16,182 nucleotides of DNA from S012-113 sp965368405 (GTDB lineage: Bacteria; Bacteroidota; Bacteroidia; Cytophagales; Cyclobacteriaceae), in contig CBDUMS010000084.1 in the NCBI GenBank assembly GCA_965368405.1, positions 1-16,182 of the forward strand. The letters are read 5' to 3'. Positions 1 to 6,395 of this stretch are shown piece by piece. Both the position numbers and the translations under genes were made by a program. The notes under the pieces were generated by a model. The model was not told the DNA's origin, did no database searches, and worked only from the letters and a program-made list of their open reading frames with translations. How positions within the stretch are numbered: the stretch's first letter is position 1; the number at the start of each line of letters is the position of its first letter.

Positions 1-1
1 C

Positions 2-484
2 TGGGCACAAGAAAAGAAGCCATTATTCTTAGGCATTCAACCAGCAGTTACCAAGGAGCAGTTCTATGATGCAGGTGAATTCGATATAAATATTATACCA
101 ATTGTATTGCAGATGCCATTGTCGAAGAAGTTTGACCTGAGATTAACCACGCTGGGGAATTATCACTTTGGTGGCACAGAAGGATTTTCAGATTTAGGAC
201 TTCAAGCCGTTGTACCATATTTTATATTCAGTAAAAAAGAGAAAACAAATTCTAAATCTCATGGATTTTATGCAGGCCCGGTACTGGGGTTTGGTAGGAA
301 CTTACTTAATGACCATTATACTACTACATTGGGAATCGAACCGGGCTATATGTTTGAAACTGAGAAGCACTTCACCCTTAGTTTAGGTCTACAATTCGGA
401 GGGTCATATTTTACATATGACGACCAGTCTGATATCTGGCGCAACCATTTTGGATTTAAACTTAATCTCGGGTGGTGGTTGTAA
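2..484 (+). CDS. Outer-membrane beta-barrel protein, 3' part
   Basis: The frame is open from the left edge and starts inside a signal peptide: the first residues read WAQEKK, a plausible cleavage site after Ala. The gene therefore probably begins only about 20 codons outside the window, and the ATG at 107 is internal. The roughly 160 visible residues alternate hydrophobic and polar positions with many Gly, Tyr and Phe, for example YAGPVLGFG, TLSLGLQFGGSYF and FGFKLNLGWWL. The chain ends in an aromatic C-terminal strand, as expected for insertion by the BAM machinery. The size suits a small 8-stranded porin-like barrel of the kind common in Bacteroidota. The ligand or role cannot be read from the sequence. 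A degraded relative of its C-terminus follows 37 bases downstream. Confidence 0.75.
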   Translation, partial: WAQEKKPLFLGIQPAVTKEQFYDAGEFDINIIPIVLQMPLSKKFDLRLTTLGNYHFGGTEGFSDLGLQAVVPYFIFSKKEKTNSKSHGFYAGPVLGFGRNLLNDHYTTTLGIEPGYMFETEKHFTLSLGLQFGGSYFTYDDQSDIWRNHFGFKLNLGWWL

Positions 485-521
485 ACTTTAGTCATTATAC
501 TCTTAATAAAAAGAATCAATC

Positions 522-772
522 ATGAACTATTCAAAAAACCCAAAACGAAACTTTCGAAAATCATTTAAAATGGGTTGGTATAATGCTCAAGCTGCCCTTG
601 AGTTAAACAAAAAGAATTCCGGTCTCGCACTTGGTGTTTCAGTGGATTCACCGGAAGGGATGATATGGGGAGCAATACCAACTAAAAGGTCAACCTCGGG
701 TTAACAACCCAATGGAATTATCATTTTGATCTTGTAGTTAACCTAGGATGGTACTTGTATGTTGAGGGTTAA
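522..772 (+). pseudogene. Frameshifted fragment of an outer-membrane barrel protein
   Basis: From the ATG at 522 the frame runs 60 codons and stops at 704. Another frame, open from 686 and ending at the TAA at 770-772, encodes KVNLGLTTQWNYHFDLVVNL followed by GWYLYVEG. This strongly resembles the C-terminus of the preceding gene: aligning WNYHFDLVVNLGWYL with WRNHFGFKLNLGWWL gives 8 identities in 15. Restoring one A to the AAAA run at 684-687 joins the two frames into one 83-residue reading. That product would have barrel-like strands but no signal peptide, and would be only half the length of the upstream protein. The simplest view is a 5'-truncated, frameshifted tandem copy. A sequencing error at the A run could explain the frameshift but not the missing signal peptide. 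Confidence 0.6.
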
Positions 773-775
773 AAA

Positions 776-791
776 ATGTTAAATTCAACAT
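776..791. promoter_or_regulatory. Near-perfect palindrome upstream of the two-component operon
   Basis: The sequence ATGTTAAATTCAACAT matches its own reverse complement at 14 of 16 positions, with 5-bp perfect outer arms ATGTT and AACAT. It lies 18 bp upstream of the candidate -7 box at 810-817, about where a -33 element would sit, and no good TTG element is present there. An operator for autoregulation or for another regulator is an inference. OmpR-class regulators more often use direct repeats, and the arms are AT-rich, so chance is possible. Confidence 0.35.
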
Positions 792-809
792 CTGACTAGG
801 CTTATGCTA

Positions 810-817
810 TACTTTTG
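810..817 (+). promoter_or_regulatory. Candidate -7 box of the histidine kinase operon
   Basis: TACTTTTG fits the Bacteroidota primary sigma factor consensus TAnnTTTG exactly. It would start transcription near 823 and leave a leader of about 15 nt before the ATG at 839. No convincing TTG is seen at the -33 position, so the promoter may depend on an activator. Confidence 0.45.
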
Positions 818-838
818 TCGTATTGATAACTGATCTGT

Positions 839-2389
839 ATGACTAAATATACAATTTGGGCTCTGGTAAGTATGATGGCAATCGCGTTGATTGGCCTGAG
901 TTCATTTCAAATATATTGGATTAATAATACCATAGCGCTAAGTAATGAGCGCTTTGAGAAGGATGCATTAGAATCGATGCATCTGGTGGCAGAGCGGTTA
1001 GAAAAAACTGAGATGATTACCGTAGCTACCAATAGCTTTGCCTTCTTTGGGGCTTCCGAGAATAATGATGATAGCACGGTTAATTTTGAACTTAATATTA
1101 AGGCTGAAGGTGATACAGCAGATGCTTCGTTCTCTTACCGTTCTAATGATAACCGAAGAATCAAAGTAATAATCAGGGACGATTCAACTAAGGAAATAAG
1201 GGAATTTATTGGAGATACGGCCGTAATTGGAAATACCATTGCGGTTTATACCAGTGAAGAAGAAATCGATCCTGACGAGGTAGCAACAAAAATAAATTCA
1301 AAGCGGAAGGTGTTTCGGAAGGTTGTAGAAGAAATGATGATTCACGAAGTAAGAGCACCAAAGCGCGTACATCCGGCTATTATCGACAGCCTGCTCAAGA
1401 TTGAATTATCAAACCATGGGATCGCACTACATTTTGAGTTTGGTGTTTATGATAATTATAATGATTCCTTCAAAATCCAACAATCTTCTGACCTAGAGGC
1501 TCTAAAAGCTGACGCTCTGAAAGCTTCATTATTTCCAAACGATATCATTTCAAATAACCTCTCATTACTCGTTAGCTTTCCTGAGAAAAACAGCTACTTG
1601 TTAAGTAAAGTATGGCTATCGCTATTAATATCCTTGATTTTTACCTTAACGATTATTGGCATTTTCACATATGTAGTCTACAAGATAATTCATCAAAAAA
1701 AGGTGGCGGATCTTAAAAATGATTTTATCAATAATATGACTCATGAATTTAAGACTCCAATTGCAACGGTAGCTCTGGCCACAGAAGCTCTTCAAGAAGA
1801 GGCTATTCTAAATTCGAGAGATACAACAGCTCGCTATGTTAAAGTTATTCAGGAAGAAAGTGCTCGTTTAGGTGGCCAGGTTGAAAAGGTCTTGCAGTTG
1901 GCTTCCATGGACAAGGATAATTTCAGCCTAAATAAGCAGCAAACGAGTGTGAATGATTTAGTCGACTCCGTTATTGATCGGGCTAAATTTCAAGTAGAAG
2001 AGCGAAAGGGCAGTATTCAATATACGCCACTACCTGTTGATATTCTATTTGATGCTGATGTAAGCCATTTCAGCAATGCGCTTTTCAATCTCGTGGATAA
2101 TGCCATAAAATATTCTAAAAACGACCCAAAAATCGAATTGATTGCCTCAAGTACGGCGTCAAGCTTTACCATTCAGGTAGTGGATCACGGAATTGGCTTA
2201 ACGAGAGATCAGCAAAAACAGGTGTTTGATAAGTTTTATCGCGTACCAACAGGAAACCTCCATGATGTTAAAGGTTTCGGCCTGGGATTAAACTATGTGC
2301 TCTATATAATTAATGCCCACGATGGTGAAGTCAGCTTAGATTCGGAGATAAAAAAGGGGAGTACATTTACGATAACCATTCCTTTGTAA
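839..2389 (+). CDS. Membrane sensor histidine kinase
   Basis: The 516-residue protein senses a signal at the envelope, autophosphorylates on His and passes the phosphate to the regulator encoded 2 bases downstream. A first membrane helix spans about residues 7-27, followed by a periplasmic region of about 230 residues with no domain I recognise, then a second helix at about 258-283. The cytoplasmic part has the H-box NNMTHEFKTPIA with phospho-acceptor His302. The ATPase domain has an N-box with Asn421 in LVDNAIKYS, a G1 box around Asp449 (VDHGIGL), an F-box FDKFYRV, and a G2 box GFGLGL at 479-484. All core kinase motifs are intact. There is no HAMP or PAS domain between helix 2 and the H-box; the linker is only about 15 residues. 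Its architecture resembles RprX-type kinases of Bacteroidota, but that assignment is not certain. The stimulus cannot be inferred. Confidence 0.93.
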   Translation: MTKYTIWALVSMMAIALIGLSSFQIYWINNTIALSNERFEKDALESMHLVAERLEKTEMITVATNSFAFFGASENNDDSTVNFELNIKAEGDTADASFSYRSNDNRRIKVIIRDDSTKEIREFIGDTAVIGNTIAVYTSEEEIDPDEVATKINSKRKVFRKVVEEMMIHEVRAPKRVHPAIIDSLLKIELSNHGIALHFEFGVYDNYNDSFKIQQSSDLEALKADALKASLFPNDIISNNLSLLVSFPEKNSYLLSKVWLSLLISLIFTLTIIGIFTYVVYKIIHQKKVADLKNDFINNMTHEFKTPIATVALATEALQEEAILNSRDTTARYVKVIQEESARLGGQVEKVLQLASMDKDNFSLNKQQTSVNDLVDSVIDRAKFQVEERKGSIQYTPLPVDILFDADVSHFSNALFNLVDNAIKYSKNDPKIELIASSTASSFTIQVVDHGIGLTRDQQKQVFDKFYRVPTGNLHDVKGFGLGLNYVLYIINAHDGEVSLDSEIKKGSTFTITIPL

Positions 2390-2391
2390 TA

Positions 2392-3078
2392 ATGAGCGCA
2401 ACAAAAATCCTTATTGCAGAAGATGATCCCAACCTTGGACAAGTTTTACGTGAGTACCTTGAGCTTAAAGGCTATGCTGCGACCTTATCACGCGATGGAG
2501 AAGAGGCCATAAGTTTGTTTCGAAAATCTAGTTTTGACCTATGCATTTTAGACATTATGATGCCAAAAAAGGATGGATTTGAAGTCGCAGTACAGATCAA
2601 GCAATTGGATAAGGATGTTCCTTTTATTTTTCTCACTGCACGCTCTCTGCAAGAAGATACTATTAGAGGGCTGCAGTTAGGCGCAGATGATTACATTAAA
2701 AAGCCCTTTAGCATGGAAGAGCTCGACCTTAGAATAAAGGCAATCTTGCGGCGATCAGAAGAGAATGTAAGCGAAATTACAGCGTTTGAACTAGGCGAAT
2801 ATACTTTTGATTATAATCACCAAACCCTATCCCTGGGAGGTGAAAAACGGAATCTTACCTCTAAAGAAGCAGAACTTCTCCTTCTCCTAGCGCAATCACA
2901 AAATAAGACATTAGAAAGAGCCTCTGCGTTAAAAATAATTTGGGGCGATGATAGCTACTTTAATGCGCGAAGCATGGATGTATACATTAACAAGCTTCGT
3001 AAACACCTGAGCGCCTCCCAACAAGTGCAAATTATCACAGTGCACGGACAAGGGTTTCGACTTGTAATTGACAAATAA
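2392..3078 (+). CDS. OmpR/PhoB-family response regulator
   Basis: The 228-residue protein has an N-terminal receiver domain and a C-terminal winged-helix DNA-binding domain. Receiver residues are intact: acidic pair Asp11 and Asp12, phospho-acceptor Asp54 in LDIMMP, Thr82 in FLTA and Lys104 in KKPF. The effector domain, about 130-228, has the typical LTSKEAELLLLL start and ends with the wing motif VHGQGFRLV. The ATG lies two bases after the kinase stop, so the two genes are almost certainly co-transcribed and form a cognate pair. No target gene is obvious nearby; the palindromes at 776-791 and 3103-3144 are candidate sites only. The family resembles RprY-like regulators of Bacteroidota. Confidence 0.95.
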   Translation: MSATKILIAEDDPNLGQVLREYLELKGYAATLSRDGEEAISLFRKSSFDLCILDIMMPKKDGFEVAVQIKQLDKDVPFIFLTARSLQEDTIRGLQLGADDYIKKPFSMEELDLRIKAILRRSEENVSEITAFELGEYTFDYNHQTLSLGGEKRNLTSKEAELLLLLAQSQNKTLERASALKIIWGDDSYFNARSMDVYINKLRKHLSASQQVQIITVHGQGFRLVIDK

Positions 3079-3102
3079 TTTTGGTATTTTGTTGGGCTCA
3101 AC

Positions 3103-3144
3103 TATTTCAATACAAAATGCAGTGAGTAAATTTGTATTGAAATA
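3103..3144. repeat. 14-bp perfect inverted repeat at the hisA-like promoter
   Basis: The arms TATTTCAATACAAA (3103-3116) and TTTGTATTGAAATA (3131-3144) are exact reverse complements separated by 14 nt. The repeat lies between the regulator stop (3078) and the next start (3158). It is AT-rich with no following T-run, so it does not look like an intrinsic terminator. Its right arm overlaps a -7 box match, which suggests an operator that could block or control transcription of the downstream gene. That role is an inference. Confidence 0.55.
3127..3134 (+). promoter_or_regulatory. Candidate -7 box of the hisA-like gene
   Basis: TAAATTTG matches the Bacteroidota -7 consensus TAnnTTTG. The start codon at 3158 is 23 bases downstream, giving an expected leader of about 17 nt. 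The last four bases are the first four of the right arm of the inverted repeat at 3131-3144. No clear TTG lies at the expected upstream spacing. Confidence 0.4.
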
Positions 3145-3157
3145 ATAATCAAAACCA

Positions 3158-3889
3158 ATGCAACTTATTCCATCCATATCGATACTTGGGGGCAAGATTA
3201 ATCGACTAAAGCAAGGCGATTATAATAACCCTAAAGCTTACGAAGAAAGTCCTATAGATCTTTGTAGGAAGTTCGAGGATAGTGGCATTGAGGTGATACA
3301 CCTCGTGGATTTAGATGGTGCCAGGGAAGGCTGGCCAATCAATTACCATGTCCTTGAAGCGATCGTTGGCCACACAAATTTAAAAGTTGACTTTACAGGT
3401 GGTGTAAATACCGATGGCGACATTAGTAAGGCTTTTGAGTATGGTGCCAGTTATTTAACCATAGGGAGTATTGCAGTTAAGAAAAAAAGCTTATTTGCAT
3501 CCTGGATAATCTCTTATGGCCGCGAAAAAATCACACTTAGTGCCGATAGTCGCAATGGCAAAGTCGCTGTTAAAGGTTGGCAACAAGATACTGATATCGA
3601 CTTATTTGATCACATCGGATACTTCTACGATCGTGGTTTGAAATATGTAAAAACAACGGATATTGATAAGGATGGAACAATGTCTAATCCTCCTTATAAA
3701 CTCTATCAAGAAATTCAGAAGAAATTCCCAGACCTCAAGCTGTTAGCCAGTGGCGGGGTAAGCACAATGGATGATATCAAAAAATTAGAAGACATAGGAG
3801 TCTTTGCAACGATTTTTGGAAAAGCCTATTTTGAAGGGAAAATTACACTGAAAGATATAGAAGCCTACGCCGCCTCTTCAAATGTTTAG
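3158..3889 (+). CDS. HisA-like TIM barrel, catalytic Asp8 replaced by Ser
   Basis: The 243-residue length and whole-chain pattern match HisA, the ProFAR isomerase of histidine synthesis. Family features seen are RLKQGDY near residue 17, HLVDLDGA, VDFTGGV (first phosphate-binding loop), IGSIAVK, the second catalytic Asp in LSADSRNGK, GW in the following loop, TDIDKDGT, LASGGVS and FGKAYFEG. The N-terminal strand reads IPSISI where HisA has IPAID(L/I). The catalytic Asp8 of the Thermotoga enzyme is therefore Ser8 here, encoded by tcg. The gene stands alone, away from any his gene, behind a two-component system and its own likely promoter. It may be a paralogue with changed chemistry or a regulatory role, or a divergent HisA. 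The family is sure; the histidine-pathway activity is doubtful. Confidence 0.8.
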   Translation: MQLIPSISILGGKINRLKQGDYNNPKAYEESPIDLCRKFEDSGIEVIHLVDLDGAREGWPINYHVLEAIVGHTNLKVDFTGGVNTDGDISKAFEYGASYLTIGSIAVKKKSLFASWIISYGREKITLSADSRNGKVAVKGWQQDTDIDLFDHIGYFYDRGLKYVKTTDIDKDGTMSNPPYKLYQEIQKKFPDLKLLASGGVSTMDDIKKLEDIGVFATIFGKAYFEGKITLKDIEAYAASSNV

Positions 3890-4296
3890 TCGAGAGGGTC
3901 TGTAAACTTAAACTTATCCATTATATAATAGATAAAGTTGAAGGACATAGCAGAATTAGAATCTACTTCCGCTTCAAGTTTTTCAGTCTCCTGAGATTTA
4001 GCCACGTAGGGCTTATACTCGGTAGCTCCTGAGATTACGGCGTCATTTGCAGAAGGAATAATTGGGGTGTAATCATATAGTTGATCATTCACCTTCGTAT
4101 CTTCCTCATAAATTGTCACGGAATCTTCTTTTGAAGTGTTTTCCTGTTGCCCATTTTCGTTCTGACCATCCTGTTTAGGATCAGTGGCAAAACCAGAAAA
4201 TGGTACTGCTAAAACTATTACAACAATTAAAATTAAACTACTCGATTTGTTTCTCACAAGCGGGAATTCGTTTAGCGTCCGTAAATATACGTGCAT
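3886..4296 (-). CDS. Small acidic exported protein, unknown function
   Basis: I do not recognise this 136-residue protein. A hydrophobic stretch at about residues 21-36 (LILIVVIVLAVPFSGF) followed by ATD looks like a signal peptide cleaved after Ala37. The remainder is polar, rich in Glu, Asp, Gln and Asn at first (DPKQDGQNENGQQ), then a less acidic tail ending FKFTDPLD. No Cys is present, so it is not a lipoprotein. The ATG at 4296 gives a long 20-residue N-region; a GTG at 4257-4255 (Val14) would give a more usual signal peptide, so the start is uncertain. Its stop codon overlaps the convergent hisA-like stop. A secreted or periplasmic location is inferred. Confidence 0.6.
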   Translation of the reverse strand: MHVYLRTLNEFPLVRNKSSSLILIVVIVLAVPFSGFATDPKQDGQNENGQQENTSKEDSVTIYEEDTKVNDQLYDYTPIIPSANDAVISGATEYKPYVAKSQETEKLEAEVDSNSAMSFNFIYYIMDKFKFTDPLD

Positions 4297-4390
4297 TCGG
4301 ATAAAAATGTTATCAATATTTCAAGATTTTGTTGCTAATTTTTTTGGACTTAGCCAAGAAAGACGAAATTAGCTCTTATTAAGCGAAATT

Positions 4391-4738
4391 ATGGAAAATC
4401 TTAAACCTGAGATATCGTATCAAGACTTTGAAAAAGTAGATATTCGTATAGGCACCATTTTAAAGGCAGCGAAATTTAAGGAAGCCATTAAACCAGCATA
4501 TAAAGTATGGGTGGATTTTGGTAAACTTGGTGTCTTAAAATCAAGTGCTCAAATATCCAAAAACTACAGCACTGCTAATTTAGTAGGAAAGCAAGTATGC
4601 GCTGTCGTAAATTTGGGTGAAAAACAAATTGGACCATTTAAGTCACAATGCCTAATTACGGGCTTCAATGATCAGAATAATGATATTATAATTGCCACAG
4701 CCGACAAACGCGTACCTAATGGCGCAAGGTTATATTAG
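4391..4738 (+). CDS. csaA: CsaA-type tRNA-binding domain protein
   Basis: The 115-residue protein is a stand-alone EMAP-II/tRNA-binding OB-fold of the CsaA family, close to the usual 110 residues. Characteristic stretches are FEKVDIRIGTI near the N-terminus, IKPAYKVWVDFG, SSAQI, GKQVCAVVNLGEKQIGPF and the C-terminal VPNGARLY. CsaA has been described in Bacillus as a chaperone linked to protein secretion and binds tRNA as a dimer in the cytoplasm. The role in Bacteroidota is not established. It is followed 58 nt later by alr in the same direction, so co-transcription is possible but not required. Its ATG is the first in frame after the divergent exported-protein gene. Confidence 0.9.
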   Translation: MENLKPEISYQDFEKVDIRIGTILKAAKFKEAIKPAYKVWVDFGKLGVLKSSAQISKNYSTANLVGKQVCAVVNLGEKQIGPFKSQCLITGFNDQNNDIIIATADKRVPNGARLY

Positions 4739-4796
4739 GTCGTTATAATATAAAATATGTATTGCATTATATAAAGAATAATAAGGACTTAAAAGC

Positions 4797-5912
4797 ATGA
4801 GCAAGGTTTCTGAAACATCCCATCCGACTAAATTGATCATTAGTTATTCAGCGGTTAAAAATAACATAGAGGTATATAAGAACAGCCTCAATCCGATGAC
4901 TAAAATAATGTTAATGATAAAAGCTGAAGGATATGGAAATGGCGATGCCATATTGGCGAAGTACCTGGACGAGAATAAGCTAGTTGATTATTTAGGTGTT
5001 GCCTACGTAAGTGAGGGCGTTACACTACGCGAGGAGGGCGTTACATTGCCAATTATGGTAATGAACACGGGAGTCTTAGACCTCGAGGAGGTAATCTCCT
5101 ATAATTTAGAACCTACAATCTATAATCCTGATCAATTAACACAGCTAATAAAATTGAATCCGAATGACATACGACGGATTAAAGTACATGTAAAGCTCAA
5201 TACCGGCATGAATCGGCTTGGATTTAGCCACAAAGAAATAGGTCCGGCAGCCCTCAATCTAGTAGAGCATGGGGTGGAGGTGATTGGTGCATACACTCAT
5301 CTCGCTTCAAGTCCAGAAGAGTATCAAGATGACTTTACCATTGAACAAATCACATCCTTTAATCAAGGTTTTGAGTTGCTTAGTGAAAAATTAGGCTACA
5401 ACCCGATGAGACACATCCTGAACTCGGCAGGCATTTTACGATTCCCAAACCACCAGTACGAAATGGTTAGAGCTGGTATGGGTGTATATGGTATTGACCC
5501 TTCTCACACCCAAGAAGAAGAATTTATTCAGATTAGTAAATGGGTCACAAAAATCTCACAGATAAATACCCTTAACAAAGGAGAAACGGTAGGGTATGTT
5601 AGAAAAGGAAAAATAGAGAAGGATGGTTCGCGGATTGCAGTATTACCAATGGGCTATGCCGATGGATATAACAGGCTTTGGAGCAATGGTAATGCTAAAG
5701 TGTTTATTAACGGTGCATATGCTCCAACTATTGGTAACGTTTGCATGGACATGACCTTTGTTGATGTAACTGATATTGATTGCCATGTTGGTGACGAAGT
5801 AGAGTTAATGGGCGAGCACATTAACATTCAAGATCTAGCTTTGGCTGCCGAAACCATCGATTATGAAATAATGACAAGTATTGGAAATCGCGTTGAGCGC
5901 CAGTATTATTAA
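4797..5912 (+). CDS. alr: Alanine racemase, stand-alone
   Basis: The PLP enzyme interconverts L- and D-alanine for peptidoglycan. Its 371 residues match the usual 360-380. The PLP lysine is Lys42 in MIKAEGYGNG, a variant of the common KADAYGHG. Further motifs are VKLNTGMNRLGF, the AYTHLASS loop, NSAG, RAGMGVYGID, the catalytic Tyr287 in MGYADGYNRLW, and GNVCMDMTFVD. The C-terminus ends in RVERQYY, like the conserved R(I/V)xRxY end. Many Bacteroidota carry alanine racemase fused behind MurF; this copy has no MurF part and no cell-wall genes around it. It may be the only racemase or a second one. The stop overlaps the convergent DoxX-like stop. Confidence 0.93.
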   Translation: MSKVSETSHPTKLIISYSAVKNNIEVYKNSLNPMTKIMLMIKAEGYGNGDAILAKYLDENKLVDYLGVAYVSEGVTLREEGVTLPIMVMNTGVLDLEEVISYNLEPTIYNPDQLTQLIKLNPNDIRRIKVHVKLNTGMNRLGFSHKEIGPAALNLVEHGVEVIGAYTHLASSPEEYQDDFTIEQITSFNQGFELLSEKLGYNPMRHILNSAGILRFPNHQYEMVRAGMGVYGIDPSHTQEEEFIQISKWVTKISQINTLNKGETVGYVRKGKIEKDGSRIAVLPMGYADGYNRLWSNGNAKVFINGAYAPTIGNVCMDMTFVDVTDIDCHVGDEVELMGEHINIQDLALAAETIDYEIMTSIGNRVERQYY

Positions 5913-6292
5913 AGCCTGTTTCCAATAATGGGTATTTCTTTCCGGTGTAACCCTAACAGAATCAAAGAGAAGATCATTGTAAAGACGGCCATATAAAAAA
6001 GTAAGCCTCCATCGCCTTGTACCTCAATTCCAATTTTTGTGAGGTGAAAAAATATAGCTCCGGCAATTACTCCTACAGTTAACCCTGCCCCCAACCAAAC
6101 GGTTGCAGGTATTAAAATTAAAACGGCAGCAATTAGTTCAAGGATACCAATTCCAATTCTCCCAAACGGCTCCATACCTACCCGTTCAAAAATATATACA
6201 CTGTCTGGATGAGCGGAAAATTTATAAAAGAGAGTTTGTAGTAGAATAACTGCTACGCTAATTCTTAATAAGAGATCAATATATTTCTTCAT
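5909..6292 (-). CDS. DoxX-like four-helix membrane protein
   Basis: The 127-residue protein has four hydrophobic segments at about residues 7-25, 45-63, 66-88 and 98-116. The pattern RISVAVILLQTLFYKF at the start and GRIGIGILELIAAVLILIP in the second helix match the DoxX/DoxX-like superfamily of inner-membrane proteins. Members are linked in various systems to thiol or quinone redox and stress tolerance, but this one has no partner gene that points to a specific job. The stop TTA (plus-strand view 5909-5911) overlaps the alr stop, making a convergent pair with no room for a terminator. Confidence 0.75.
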   Translation of the reverse strand: MKKYIDLLLRISVAVILLQTLFYKFSAHPDSVYIFERVGMEPFGRIGIGILELIAAVLILIPATVWLGAGLTVGVIAGAIFFHLTKIGIEVQGDGGLLFYMAVFTMIFSLILLGLHRKEIPIIGNRL

Positions 6293-6395
6293 AGTAATTT
6301 GTACCCTTGCGTTTTGAAATTAAGAAATAAAATAATCAAACGCACGATTCGTCATTATTCAATCGAACAAAGGGTTATTAAATCATGGCGATCTT

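Noticed and set aside
2929..3195. Open minus-strand frame of 88 codons across the regulator end and the hisA-like start
   Set aside because: It is antisense to a certain response-regulator domain and has no domain-like features.
3158..3889. Calling this gene a true histidine-operon hisA
   Set aside because: No his gene is adjacent and the first catalytic Asp is Ser, so only HisA-like is supported.
4184..4372. Plus-strand frame of 62 codons between the exported protein and csaA
   Set aside because: It mostly overlaps the signal-peptide gene on the other strand and its product shows no recognisable feature.
4730..4753. Inverted repeat TTATATTA / TAATATAA over the csaA stop
   Set aside because: It is purely A/T and short; chance is likely in this AT-rich stretch and it is not a credible terminator.
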